A stretch of 64,000 nt of DNA from Tsuneonella amylolytica (GCF_003626915.1 NZ_CP032570.1:2231001-2295000); one strand, 5' to 3'. Numbered from the stretch's first letter, positions 27,184-36,616 are shown. Translations and numbers: made by a program. Notes: generated by a model not told the origin, from the letters alone.

Positions 27184-28676
27184 GCCGCCAGATCCTCCAG
27201 CATCAGGCCCGCGGTCGCCTTGGCGCTGCCGACGACGCCGGGGATGCCTGCACCCGGGTGGGTGCCGGCGCCCACGAGGTAGAAGTTCTCGATCACGTCG
27301 TCGCGGTTGTGGCCGCGGAAATAGGCGCTCTGGGTCAGGATCGGCTCGAGAGAAAACGCGCTGCCCTGGTGCGCCGACAGGTCGGTCGCGAAGTCGCGCG
27401 GGGCGTAGTGGAACTTGGTGACGATCCGGTCGTGGATGTCGGGGATCAGCCGCCGGCCGAGCTCGTCGAGAATCCGCTTCTCCAGCATCGGGCCGACCGC
27501 TTCCCAGTCGATCGCCAGCTTGCCCATGTGGGCGACGGGGACGAGCGCATAGAACGTGCTTCTGCCCGGCGGGGCCATGCTGGGGTCGGTGACGGTGGGG
27601 TGGTGGAGATAGATCGAGAAATCCTGCGGCAGCACGCCGTGTTCGTAGATATCGTCGAGCAGCCCCTTGTAGCGGGGGCCGAACAGGATCGCGTGGTGCG
27701 GGATGCCGGGCCAGGTCCCCTCCAGCCCGAAGTGGACGACGAACAGCGAAGGACTGAAGCGTTTCCTCGACAGGCTGCGCGCCTGCGCGTCGCCGCGCTT
27801 GGTGCCGCCGAGGAGGTCGCGATAGGTGTGCATGATGTCGCCGTTGCTGGCGACGGCGTTGAACCGGTCCTTCCAGCCGCTTTTCGTCTCGACCTCGGTC
27901 GCGCGGTTGCCGATGGTGTGCACCTTGACCACCGGGTCGCCCAGCCTGACCTCGCCGCCCAGCCGCTCGAAATGGCGGACCATCGCGGCCACCAGCCGGT
28001 TGGTGCCGCCGCGCGCCCACCAGACGCCGCCGTCCTTTTCCAGCTTGTGGATGAGCGCGTAGATCGAGCTCGTCGTCATCGGGTTGCCGCCGACGAGCAG
28101 GGTGTGGAAGCTCAGCGCCTCGCGCAGCTTCTCGCTTTTCACGTAGCCCGAGACGACCGAATAGACGCTGCGCCACGCGCCGTACTTGGCGAGCGCGGGG
28201 GCCGCCTTCATCATGCTGGCGAAGTCGAGGAACGGCTTGTCGCCGAGTTTGAGATAGCCTTCTTCGAACACCCCGGCCGAATAGCGCAGGAAATCCTCGT
28301 AGCCCGGGTAGTCGCCCGGCGCGACGCGGTCGATCTCGGCGCGCAGGCCCGCTTCGTCGTTCGAGTAGTCGAAATTGACGCCGTCGGGCCAGTTGAGGCG
28401 GTAGAACGGCATCACCGGCATCAGTTCGACATCGTCGGCGATGTCGTGGCCCGAAAGCGCCCACAGCTCTTTCAGGCAGTCGGGATCGGTGATGACGGTC
28501 GGGCCGGCATCGAAGGTGAAGCCGTCGCGTTCCCAGAAATAGGCGCGCCCGCCCGGCTTGTCGCGCGCTTCGACGACCACCGTCTTCACGCCGGCGGATT
28601 GCAGCCGGATAGCGAGCGCCAGCCCGCCGAACCCGGCCCCGATCACGCACGCCTTCTTGCCTTCAGCCGTCATCAT
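27180..28676 (-). CDS. crtI: Phytoene desaturase (lycopene-forming)
   Basis: Bacterial CrtI, a 498-residue FAD enzyme performing the desaturations from phytoene to lycopene at the membrane. The N-terminal dinucleotide motif is CVIGAGFGGLALAIRLQSAG, with GRAYFWERDGFTFDAGPTVI typical of CrtI. The C-terminal signature reads GAGTHPGAGIPGVVGSAK. The double ATG at 28676/28673 overlaps the crtY stop. Number of desaturations and end product are inferred from the neighbouring lycopene cyclase gene. Confidence 0.96.
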   Translation of the reverse strand: MMTAEGKKACVIGAGFGGLALAIRLQSAGVKTVVVEARDKPGGRAYFWERDGFTFDAGPTVITDPDCLKELWALSGHDIADDVELMPVMPFYRLNWPDGVNFDYSNDEAGLRAEIDRVAPGDYPGYEDFLRYSAGVFEEGYLKLGDKPFLDFASMMKAAPALAKYGAWRSVYSVVSGYVKSEKLREALSFHTLLVGGNPMTTSSIYALIHKLEKDGGVWWARGGTNRLVAAMVRHFERLGGEVRLGDPVVKVHTIGNRATEVETKSGWKDRFNAVASNGDIMHTYRDLLGGTKRGDAQARSLSRKRFSPSLFVVHFGLEGTWPGIPHHAILFGPRYKGLLDDIYEHGVLPQDFSIYLHHPTVTDPSMAPPGRSTFYALVPVAHMGKLAIDWEAVGPMLEKRILDELGRRLIPDIHDRIVTKFHYAPRDFATDLSAHQGSAFSLEPILTQSAYFRGHNRDDVIENFYLVGAGTHPGAGIPGVVGSAKATAGLMLEDLAA

Positions 28677-29842
28677 GCCGCTGCCTTTGCCAGAGAATTG
28701 CCGCCGGTCGCCAGCGCGCGCATCGCGCCCAGCACCGGAACGGGCGGTTTGCCCATGAGAATGCGCGCGCGGTCGATTCGGGTCGAGCGCGCGGCATAGA
28801 AACGTTCGATCACGTCTTCCGGCCGGCGATAGACGAGCGCGAAGGCGCGCCAGCGCTCTTCCGGGCTGCCCGCGCCGAACATCATCCGGCCGAGCCTGCG
28901 GTAGTACCGGGTCGCCCGCCACAGCGCGTTCGCCCGCGATTCCAGCATGGCGGCGAGCTGGTCGCCGGGCAGGTCCGCGTCTTGCGCGACGGCGAGCGCG
29001 GTGCGCACCGCGAAGGGCAGGCTGTAGCTGGTGAGCGGATGGAAGAACCCGCCGCGCACGCCCGCCAGCGCCACGCCGGGCACGGAATGCGCCGCGCGAA
29101 AGCGGGCGAGACTGCCGCCGGTCACGACCGGCAGGACGCCGGTTTCGAAATCGCGCGGCTCGCCCGTCCAGCCGCGCTGCTCGCAGTACCGGTCGATCCG
29201 GGCCGACAGCGCCTTGCGGTCGAGGTCCGGCGTGTCGGCGTAGTAGGTGTCCTCGACGAACAGCTGGTCGGCGCCGAGCGGCAGGGTGTAGACGAAGCGC
29301 AGCGCGCCGTGCTGCGCGACGTCGGCATCCATGATCGTCGGGCATTCGATGCCGTGGGGCTTTGCCGTGCGCATGCGGCGGCCCATGAAGACCTGCCATC
29401 CGCCCTCCAGCCCCGGCGCACCGGCGATCCCGCGCGCGTCGATGACCGCCCGGGCGTCGATCCGCGTGCCGTCCGCAAGGTCGATCCCGCGCGCATCGAG
29501 CGCCGCCACCCGGCGGCCGGTGACGATCGCCTCGGCAGGCAGTTCGCGGCGCAGCGCGGCATCGAAGTCCTTCGAGTTCATCGAGGCGTAGCCGGTTCCC
29601 AGCGTCCGCTCGAAACCGGGGAAGCGCACGTCGTAGCCGTCCCACCGCGTCGTGCGGAACGGTCGCAGCAGGTCGGCGCCGTCGGCTTCGAGGTCGCTCG
29701 CGAACCAGCTCCACCGGTGATTGCCGCCGAGCGTCCGCCCGCTCTCGACCAGCGCGATGCGCAGTTCGGGCCGCGCACGGTGAAGCGCGAGCGCGGCGAG
29801 CCCGCCCGCCAGGCCCCCTCCGGCAATCGCCACGTCGATCAT
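28673..29842 (-). CDS. crtY: Lycopene beta-cyclase
   Basis: CrtY-type lycopene cyclase, 389 residues, converting lycopene to beta-carotene. The N-terminal flavin motif VAIAGGGLAGGLAALAL and the segment LGGNHRWSWFASDL are characteristic. PLGADQLFVEDTYY and GGFFHPLTSYSLPFAV are conserved catalytic-region motifs. It is the first gene of the crt operon. The ATG at 29842 opens directly on the flavin motif; an ATG at 29854 would add four residues. Hydroxylases (crtZ, crtG) that would complete zeaxanthin or nostoxanthin are not in the window. Confidence 0.95.
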   Translation of the reverse strand: MIDVAIAGGGLAGGLAALALHRARPELRIALVESGRTLGGNHRWSWFASDLEADGADLLRPFRTTRWDGYDVRFPGFERTLGTGYASMNSKDFDAALRRELPAEAIVTGRRVAALDARGIDLADGTRIDARAVIDARGIAGAPGLEGGWQVFMGRRMRTAKPHGIECPTIMDADVAQHGALRFVYTLPLGADQLFVEDTYYADTPDLDRKALSARIDRYCEQRGWTGEPRDFETGVLPVVTGGSLARFRAAHSVPGVALAGVRGGFFHPLTSYSLPFAVRTALAVAQDADLPGDQLAAMLESRANALWRATRYYRRLGRMMFGAGSPEERWRAFALVYRRPEDVIERFYAARSTRIDRARILMGKPPVPVLGAMRALATGGNSLAKAAA

Positions 29843-29968
29843 GCGCCCGCTCATCTCGCGCCAAGCCCTAGGGCGCATGGCGCGCCCGGGCAATCGTGTG
29901 TTGCCCACCTCGCGGAACGCTATCGGCCCGTTGCGGGTTATGCGGGCAAACAGGGGACAGTACCGCTC

Positions 29969-30850
29969 ATGAGGAATGCATTCGCCGCGTCGGGCCTCGC
30001 GCTCGCAATCGCTCTCGTCGCCGCTCCGGCCGCCGCGCAGGACCAGCCGGTCACCGCGGGCCCCGCGGACTCGGTCGAGCCGCCGCCGCAGACGGTCTAC
30101 GACGGCGACTGGCTGTCGGTCGGCATCGGCGGGGGCTATTCGCCCAGCTACGATGGCTCGAATGACTACGTGTTCTTTCCGGCGCCGCTCGTCCAGGGCA
30201 ACGTCGGCGGGATCGGCATCCAGCCGCGCCCGGCGGGTCTCGCGCTCGACTTGATCGACGATGCCGACGACAGCACGGTCGGGTTCAATCTCGGCCCGGT
30301 CGCGCGCGTTCGTACGAACCGCGCCCGCCAGGTCAAGGACCCGGTGGTCGAGGCCGCGGGCAAGCTGAAGACCGGCATCGACGTCGGCGCCAACGCGGGC
30401 GTCGCGTTCAAGAAGGTGCTCAACCCTTACGATTCGCTGTCGTTCGGGGTCGATGCGCTGTGGGACGTGAACGGCGCGAGCAGCGGCATGACGCTGAGCC
30501 CGACGGTATCGTACTTCACCCCGCTGAGCCGCGGTATCGCCGCCTCGCTGTCGCTCTCGGCGGAGCGCGGGGACGACGACTTCAACGACTACTACTACTC
30601 GGTGAACACCGCCCAGTCGCTGGCTTCGGGCCTGCCGATCTACCGGGCCGACGGTGGGTGGAACAAGGCGGGGGCGAACGTCCTCGTCGGCATCGATTTC
30701 GACGGTGATCTGGCCAACGGCGGTCTCGCCGCGGTCGTCATCGGCGGATATTCGCGGATGCTCGGCGATGCCAAGCGCACGCCCTACACCAGCATCCGCG
30801 GCAGTGCCGACCAGTGGTTCGGTGCGCTGGGCATCGGCTACACCTTCTGA
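29969..30850 (+). CDS. MipA/OmpV family outer-membrane protein
   Basis: A 293-residue beta-barrel protein with a Sec signal peptide cleaved near residue 24 (APAAAQDQ). The mature protein begins WLSVGIGGGYSPSYDGSNDY and alternates amphipathic strands to an aromatic C-terminus (WFGALGIGYTF), the classic outer-membrane insertion signal. The family includes MltA-interacting protein and OmpV. It is divergent from crtY by about 125 bases and followed on the same strand by an amidohydrolase and two DUF885 genes. Peptide or murein handling is an inference from that context. Confidence 0.88.
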   Translation: MRNAFAASGLALAIALVAAPAAAQDQPVTAGPADSVEPPPQTVYDGDWLSVGIGGGYSPSYDGSNDYVFFPAPLVQGNVGGIGIQPRPAGLALDLIDDADDSTVGFNLGPVARVRTNRARQVKDPVVEAAGKLKTGIDVGANAGVAFKKVLNPYDSLSFGVDALWDVNGASSGMTLSPTVSYFTPLSRGIAASLSLSAERGDDDFNDYYYSVNTAQSLASGLPIYRADGGWNKAGANVLVGIDFDGDLANGGLAAVVIGGYSRMLGDAKRTPYTSIRGSADQWFGALGIGYTF

Positions 30851-30926
30851 CGCACTGACCCTACGCCGCTCTTTCCCTCCGCGCCGCGCTCGCTAGAACG
30901 GCCGGACGAAACGGGGGAGAGTCGAC

Positions 30927-32225
30927 GTGCGGATCATCGGACATTTGGCGATCGCGGCGGCGGCGCTCGGGTTCGGCACGGGCGTGCAGGCGCAGGATGC
31001 CGCGCCCGAAACGGCCCGGACCACGGTCATCCATGCCGACCGGCTGGTGGTGGACGCGGCTTCGCCCGTGCGCGGACCATCGACCGTGGTGGTCACCGAC
31101 GGCAGGATCGCGAGCATCGCCGACGGTTTCGTCGAAGGTCCCGCGGGGGCGCGGGTCGTCCGGCTCGACGGCAAGACGCTGGTCCCCGGCCTCGTCGATC
31201 TCCACGTCCACCTCACCGGCGATCCGGGCGGAGATTTCTGGAAGGAAGCGATCGAGCCCGTCGAGTGGAGCGTCGTCGTCGGCACGAAGAACGCCGCCCG
31301 CACTGTTCGCGCAGGCTTCACCACCGTGCGCGAGGCAGGCAGCGGCGGGGCGAGCGCCTACGCCCTGCGGCGCGGGACCGAAGACGGCATGATCGTCGGC
31401 CCGCGCATCGTCGCGGCCGGCGCGCCCATCTCGATCATCGGCGGTCACGGCGACGTCACCGGCTTCCTGCCCGAGGTCAACGAACTGCTGTCGAGCGGGA
31501 TGACCTGCACCGGCGCGAGCGAATGCGCCGCCAAGGTCCGCCGCGCCAGCCGCAATGGCGCCGACGTGATCAAGATCACCGCCACCGGCGGCGTGCTGAG
31601 CCAACAGGGCCGCGGGCTGGAGGCGCATTTCAGCGACGACGAGATGAAATCGATCGCAGACACCGCGCATTCGCTCGGCCTCAAGGTCATGGCCCACGCC
31701 CACGGCGCGCGCGGGATCGAGGCGGCGAGCCGCGCCGGCATCGATACGATCGAACACGGCACCTACATCGACGACGCCGCGATCCGCGAGATGAAGAAGA
31801 ACGGCACCGTCCTCGTGCCCACCCTGATGGCGTTCCAGGGCGTCGCCGAGCGGCTGGGTAAGGGCATCTATACCCCGGTCGTCGAGGACAAGATCCGCGC
31901 GGTCGCCGACGTGGCGCGCACCTTCATGCGCAAGGCGCACGACGCGGGCGTCCGGATCGCCTTCGGCACCGACGCGGGCGTGTTCGAACACGGGCGTAAC
32001 GCCGGCGAATTCGCGCTGATGATGGGTCAGGGCATGACCAGTCGCGAGGCGCTTGCCGCCGCCACCACGGGGGCTGCCGCGGTACTCGATATGGAAGGCC
32101 AGATCGGCCGCATCGCGCCCGGCTATTCCGCCGATATCATCGCGGTGGACGGCGACCCGACCGAGGATGCGCGCGTGCTCGAGACCGTCGGCTGGGTCAT
32201 GGCTCGCGGCCGGGTGATCGACTGA
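30927..32225 (+). CDS. Secreted metal-dependent amidohydrolase (imidazolonepropionase/prolidase-like)
   Basis: A 432-residue amidohydrolase with a cleaved signal peptide (ends near GVQAQDA). Metal ligands are in place: H93 and H95 (DLHVHL), a probable carbamylated K216 (VIKITATGG), H257 or H259 (MAHAHGARG), H277 (EHGTYI) and D349 (FGTDAGV). This is the Xaa-Pro dipeptidase-like subgroup of amidohydrolases exported to the periplasm. It starts with GTG after a GGGGGAGAG site. Substrate is probably a dipeptide or N-acyl amino acid, but this cannot be read from sequence. Confidence 0.9.
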   Translation: MRIIGHLAIAAAALGFGTGVQAQDAAPETARTTVIHADRLVVDAASPVRGPSTVVVTDGRIASIADGFVEGPAGARVVRLDGKTLVPGLVDLHVHLTGDPGGDFWKEAIEPVEWSVVVGTKNAARTVRAGFTTVREAGSGGASAYALRRGTEDGMIVGPRIVAAGAPISIIGGHGDVTGFLPEVNELLSSGMTCTGASECAAKVRRASRNGADVIKITATGGVLSQQGRGLEAHFSDDEMKSIADTAHSLGLKVMAHAHGARGIEAASRAGIDTIEHGTYIDDAAIREMKKNGTVLVPTLMAFQGVAERLGKGIYTPVVEDKIRAVADVARTFMRKAHDAGVRIAFGTDAGVFEHGRNAGEFALMMGQGMTSREALAAATTGAAAVLDMEGQIGRIAPGYSADIIAVDGDPTEDARVLETVGWVMARGRVID

Positions 32226-32278
32226 GAACGAACCGCACAGCACCCGAACGCGGGCGCGCGCAAGAAGGACCGTAATCC

Positions 32279-34120
32279 ATGACTTTCCGCACCCTGATCC
32301 TTGTGTCGATCGCCGCGCTGCCGCTCGGCGCGTGCACGACGATGGCGGGGGGCTCCGCGCCGCTCGCCGCCGCGCCCGCCACCGAGGCGGTCCCGCCCCG
32401 CGCAGCGCAATCGGCGCACGACCGTCTGTTCGCCGTCTTCGCCGCCGACGACGAGGCGAGCCTGCAGCTCAACCCGCTCAGCGCCATCTATCGCGGCGAC
32501 CTGCGCTACGCCGACCGCATCGGCGACTTCGGTGCCGACGCCTACAACGACGCCGTCCGTTCGCAGGCCAGCCGCAGCCTTGCCGCGCTCGGCGGGATCG
32601 ACCGGGCGGACCTCTCCCCCACGGACCGCATCGCCTACGACGTGTTCGAGTATCAGCAGCGCGAGGCGCTGAAGGGCCTGACGCCCGAGATGCTCGCGCT
32701 GACCGACGTGCGCCCGGTCAATCACTTCACCGGCATCCACACCTTCTACCCCACGTTCTCGAGCGGGGAGGGCGCGGCGCCCTACAAGACGGTTCGCGAC
32801 TACGAGAACGGCCTTAGCCGCAACCGCAACTACGTCGAGATCGTCGACCGTTCGATCGCCCGCATGCGCGAAGGCATGGCGAGCGGCGTGCTGGAAACGA
32901 AGCTGACGATCAGCAACGCGGTCCAGCAGCTCGACACGCAGATCGCGATGAAGCCGGAAGACACCCCGTACTGGTCCCCCATCGCGAAATTTCCCGCCGA
33001 CATCCCGGCGGCGGACCGCGCTCGCCTGACGGCGGCCTATCGCGCTTCGATCGGCGAGGTGCAGGCGGCCAACACGCGGCTGCGCAATTTCCTGCGCGAC
33101 GAGTACCTGCCGGTCGCCCGCGACAGCGTGGGCCTGTCGCAGATGAAGGGCGGGGCGAAGCTCTATGAAGCGATGATCGAAAGCTCGACCACGCTGCCGC
33201 TCACCGCCGATTACCTGCACGAACTCGGCCTGTCGGAAGTCGCGCGCATCCTGGGCGAGATGGAGAAGATCAGGACGCAGGTCGGTTTCAAGGGCACGCT
33301 CCCGCAGTTCTTCGAGTACCTGCGCGACGATCCGCAGTTCAAGCCGAAGAGCCGTGCGGACCTGACCGAGCGCTACTATGCGGTCGGCCGCATAGTGGAC
33401 AGCAAGGTAGGCGAATACTTCGACACCCTTCCCAAGGCGCCGCTCGAAATCCGGCCCTATCCCGAATACCGCGAAAAGTTCGAGGCGGGCGGTAGCTACG
33501 AGCAGGGCACGCCCGACGGCAGTCGCCCGGGCGTGTTCCATTTCAACGCCTACGACCTGCCCAGTCGGACCACTCCGGGTATCAACACGCTCTACCTGCA
33601 CGAAGGGGCGCCGGGGCATCACTTCCAGATCAGCCTCGCGCAGGAGAACGAGGCGCTGCCCGCCTTCATGCGCTACGGCGGCAACACCGCCTATGTCGAA
33701 GGCTGGGCGCTCTATGCCGAAACCCTCGGCTATCCGATGGGGCTTTACGAGGACCCGTACCAGCACTTCGGCACGCTCAACGACGAGATGCTGCGTGCGA
33801 TGCGGCTGGTCGTCGACACCGGCATCCATGCCAAGGGTTGGAGCCGGGACAAGGCGATCGCCTACATGCTGGCGAACAGCGGCATGGGCCGGACCGACGC
33901 GACCGCCGAGGTCGAACGCTACATCGCGATTCCCAGTCAGGCGCTGGCTTACAAGGTCGGCGCGCTGACCATCCAGCGGCTGCGCGACAAGGCGGAAAAG
34001 GCGCTGGGAGACCGGTTCGACATCCGCCGCTTCCACACGCAGGTACTCGATACCGGCGCCCTGCCGCTGCCGGTGCTGGAAAAGAAGATCGACGACTGGA
34101 TCGCGGCCGGCGGCCGATAA
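32279..34120 (+). CDS. DUF885 family lipoprotein, putative zinc peptidase (copy 1)
   Basis: A 613-residue lipoprotein with lipobox LGAC (C19), then a mainly helical DUF885 domain. The HExxGH-like metal motif HEGAPGHH is at 441-448, followed by YGGNTAYVEGWALYAE, whose Glu could be the third ligand. DUF885 proteins are predicted thermolysin-like metallopeptidases; activity here is inferred. It is 53 bases after the amidohydrolase and 23 bases before a paralog with the same C-terminal block (RRFHTQVLDTGALPLPVLEK). Signal type suggests anchoring to a membrane facing the periplasm. Confidence 0.9.
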   Translation: MTFRTLILVSIAALPLGACTTMAGGSAPLAAAPATEAVPPRAAQSAHDRLFAVFAADDEASLQLNPLSAIYRGDLRYADRIGDFGADAYNDAVRSQASRSLAALGGIDRADLSPTDRIAYDVFEYQQREALKGLTPEMLALTDVRPVNHFTGIHTFYPTFSSGEGAAPYKTVRDYENGLSRNRNYVEIVDRSIARMREGMASGVLETKLTISNAVQQLDTQIAMKPEDTPYWSPIAKFPADIPAADRARLTAAYRASIGEVQAANTRLRNFLRDEYLPVARDSVGLSQMKGGAKLYEAMIESSTTLPLTADYLHELGLSEVARILGEMEKIRTQVGFKGTLPQFFEYLRDDPQFKPKSRADLTERYYAVGRIVDSKVGEYFDTLPKAPLEIRPYPEYREKFEAGGSYEQGTPDGSRPGVFHFNAYDLPSRTTPGINTLYLHEGAPGHHFQISLAQENEALPAFMRYGGNTAYVEGWALYAETLGYPMGLYEDPYQHFGTLNDEMLRAMRLVVDTGIHAKGWSRDKAIAYMLANSGMGRTDATAEVERYIAIPSQALAYKVGALTIQRLRDKAEKALGDRFDIRRFHTQVLDTGALPLPVLEKKIDDWIAAGGR

Positions 34121-34143
34121 GCAATACAAATGGGGACGAAGCG

Positions 34144-35955
34144 ATGACGGGACAAACATTCAAGGCGCTGCTGGCGGGCACGGCGGCGATGGCCGTGGGA
34201 GCCTGCGCCACGGTACCGACTGCCGAACCGGCGGCGGGCACCCCCGCGGTGGCCGCTTCGGAGCCGGCGCAAACGGCATTGGCCGCGCACGATGCCCTCT
34301 ACGCCCTGTTCGAGCGGACGGACCGGGATATGATCGCGCGCAATCCGATCGCGGCCTGGTATCGCGGCGACTTCAGCCGGACGGACACCCTCGGCAACCT
34401 GTTCTCGAAAGATGCCATCCTGGCAGAGCGCGCAGCCGCACAGACGGCGGTGGCGGATCTCGCGCAAATCGACCGCGCATCGCTGAACGCCGATGACCGC
34501 ATCGCGTACGACGTCTTCCTATACAATCAGCGCAATGCGATCGCGGGCACGGAACCGGCCATGCTGCGCTTCGCGACCGCGCTGCCGGTCGACCATTTCA
34601 CCGGCTTTCACATCTCGTATCCACGCCTCTCGACGCCGGGCGGGCCGTTGCCGTTCGAGACGGTCGCCGATTACGACAACACGCTGAAGCGGCACGCCGA
34701 GATACCCGTGCTGATGGACCGGGCGATCGCGCAATTCCGGACCGGCATGGCGAACGGCATCGTCCATCCGCGCGTGGCGGTGACGACGATGATCGAACAA
34801 CTCGACACGCAGCTGAAACTGACGACTGAGCAGTCTCCGTACTGGAAACCGGTCGCCGAAATGCCCGCCGGTTTCGCGGTTGCCGATCGCACCCGGCTGA
34901 CCGCGGGTTTCCGCCAGGCAATCGAGCGCGACATCCGCCCGTCGCTGCAGAAACTGCGCACGTTCCTCGCCGACGAATATTTGCCGAAGGCGCGCGAATC
35001 CGTGGGGTTGGGCGGCCTTCCGGGCGGAGACGCGGTCTACGCCTTCGAGGTCGAGAACAGCACGACGCTGCCCCTGACGCCCGATGCGGTCCACCGGCTC
35101 GGCCTGTCGGAAGTCGCGCGGATCGAGACCGCGCTGGCCGCCGCCCGGGCGGAGGCCGGCACCCGCAAGCCGGAAATCTACCGCGACAAGGCGGCGCTGA
35201 CAGAGGCGTGGTACGACATCCAGAAGAAGGTCGATCCGCTGCTGCCGCGCTTGTTTTCGAGCATTCCCAGGACCCCGCTCGAGATCAAGCCGTACGAGGA
35301 ATACCGCGAGAAGTTCAACCTCGCAGCCAGCTACAACCAGGGGAACCCCGACACCGGCAAGCCGGGTACGTTCTACTTCAGCGGATACGACCTTCCCAAT
35401 CGCGAGGTGTCACCCACGATCGCGCTGTTCATGCACGAGGGCAATCCGGGCCACCACTTCCAGATCATGACTAAGATCGAGAACGAGGACTTGCCCGCCT
35501 TCCTGCGGTACGGCGGGTTCACCGCGTACTCCGAAGGGTGGGGCCTCTATGCCGAAAGCCTGGGCTACGAGCTCGGCCTCTACGACGATCCGATCGAGAA
35601 GATCGGCGCGATGCAGGGCGGCGAACTGCTGCGCGCCGTGCGGCTGGTGGTCGACACCGGCCTTCATTCAAAGGGCTGGAGCCGCCAGCAGGCGGTCGAC
35701 TACATGATCGCGCACGGCCAGCCGCGCGAGTTCGCCGAGAGCGAAACCAATCGCTACATCGTGATGCCGGGACAGGCGCTGGCCTACAAGATCGGCGAGC
35801 TCAAGATCAAGGAACTGCGCCAGCGGGCCGAAGCGGCGCTGGGCGACCGGTTCGACGTGCGGCGTTTCCACGCGCAGGTGCTCGATACCGGCGCGTTGCC
35901 GATGCCGGTGCTGGAGAAGAAGATCGACGACTGGATCGCCGCGGGCGGGGTCTGA
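34144..35955 (+). CDS. DUF885 family lipoprotein, putative zinc peptidase (copy 2)
   Basis: A 603-residue paralog of the preceding gene, with lipobox VGAC (C20) and the metal motif HEGNPGHH at 431-438, then YGGFTAYSEGWGLYAE. The C-terminal block (RRFHAQVLDTGALPMPVLEK) is nearly the same as in copy 1, while the N-terminal halves have diverged more. The ATG at 34144 is chosen because the signal peptide begins there; earlier in-frame codons run through copy 1 in another frame. It ends at a strong inverted repeat at 35964-36009 shared with the convergent receiver gene. Confidence 0.9.
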   Translation: MTGQTFKALLAGTAAMAVGACATVPTAEPAAGTPAVAASEPAQTALAAHDALYALFERTDRDMIARNPIAAWYRGDFSRTDTLGNLFSKDAILAERAAAQTAVADLAQIDRASLNADDRIAYDVFLYNQRNAIAGTEPAMLRFATALPVDHFTGFHISYPRLSTPGGPLPFETVADYDNTLKRHAEIPVLMDRAIAQFRTGMANGIVHPRVAVTTMIEQLDTQLKLTTEQSPYWKPVAEMPAGFAVADRTRLTAGFRQAIERDIRPSLQKLRTFLADEYLPKARESVGLGGLPGGDAVYAFEVENSTTLPLTPDAVHRLGLSEVARIETALAAARAEAGTRKPEIYRDKAALTEAWYDIQKKVDPLLPRLFSSIPRTPLEIKPYEEYREKFNLAASYNQGNPDTGKPGTFYFSGYDLPNREVSPTIALFMHEGNPGHHFQIMTKIENEDLPAFLRYGGFTAYSEGWGLYAESLGYELGLYDDPIEKIGAMQGGELLRAVRLVVDTGLHSKGWSRQQAVDYMIAHGQPREFAESETNRYIVMPGQALAYKIGELKIKELRQRAEAALGDRFDVRRFHAQVLDTGALPMPVLEKKIDDWIAAGGV

Positions 35956-35963
35956 GGGAACCG

Positions 35964-36009
35964 CCGGGGTCGGCGCGCCCAGCCTAGCAGAAGCGGCGCG
36001 CGACCCCGG
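35964..36009. terminator. Long inverted repeat between convergent genes, possible bidirectional terminator
   Basis: Left arm CCGGGGTCGGCGCGCC (35964-35979) pairs with right arm GGCGCGCGACCCCGG (35995-36009) with one bulged G, around a 15-base loop. It begins 8 bases after the DUF885 copy 2 stop and spans the last codons of the convergent receiver gene. There is no T-run on either side, so classical Rho-independent termination is uncertain. Confidence 0.45.
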
Positions 36010-36433
36010 CCGCTCTGATCGGCAGCGTCGGCATAGCGGCGGGCCGCGGTGTGGAGCAAATCGTCCGTCGCGCCAGCACGACCAGTTTGCTGACCTGCCA
36101 GATCAGTTCGTCCTCGCTCGCAGGTTTGGCGAGAACGGCATTGACCCCTTCGGAGCGAATGGTCCGGCAGGCGGAGGTCGCATCGGGATGGGCTTGCATC
36201 ACGACCGGCAGGCAAGCCGACCCGTAATTCTGGCGGATGACCCGCAAAGTCCGCATTGCCCCGCCCGGCAGGTGTGAATCGAGAATGACGCAGTGCGGCT
36301 GGCGAAACCGGATCGCTTCGAGCGTCTGAGCGCTATTGGCGAACCGGGCGACGGCATGGCCTGCGCCCATCAGCGTATCCACGGTCGCGGCGGCCGACAA
36401 CTCGTCGGCATCGGCCAGCACGATAAGGCCCAT
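35984..36433 (-). CDS. Stand-alone response-regulator receiver domain
   Basis: A 149-residue single-domain CheY-like protein. The acidic pocket is at D8-D10-E11 (VLADADEL), the phospho-acceptor is D52 (VILDSHLPGG) and the invariant Lys is in VLAKPAS. The place of the conserved switch Thr/Ser reads VVMQAHPD, so the usual Thr/Ser is missing. A C-terminal 25-residue tail has no DNA-binding or enzymatic domain. No kinase gene is adjacent. The start at 36433 (MGLIVLADADE) is chosen because the fold begins there. Confidence 0.85.
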   Translation of the reverse strand: MGLIVLADADELSAAATVDTLMGAGHAVARFANSAQTLEAIRFRQPHCVILDSHLPGGAMRTLRVIRQNYGSACLPVVMQAHPDATSACRTIRSEGVNAVLAKPASEDELIWQVSKLVVLARRTICSTPRPAAMPTLPIRAAGVARRFC

Positions 36434-36616
36434 TGCTTTTGTTCTCCTGCAGGGTCGGCCGCTCCTAGGGCAGGTGGATGAGCCGGCCATGCGCGGACGG
36501 ATAGGTGTTACACCCTAGTCCGGGTCGCAATCTGCGCTGCGTACGCCTGTTGCACCGGCCGCCAAGCTGGCGCACAACCCCAGCATACCGGATTTGGGAA
36601 AGGAGCCGCGCAGACA

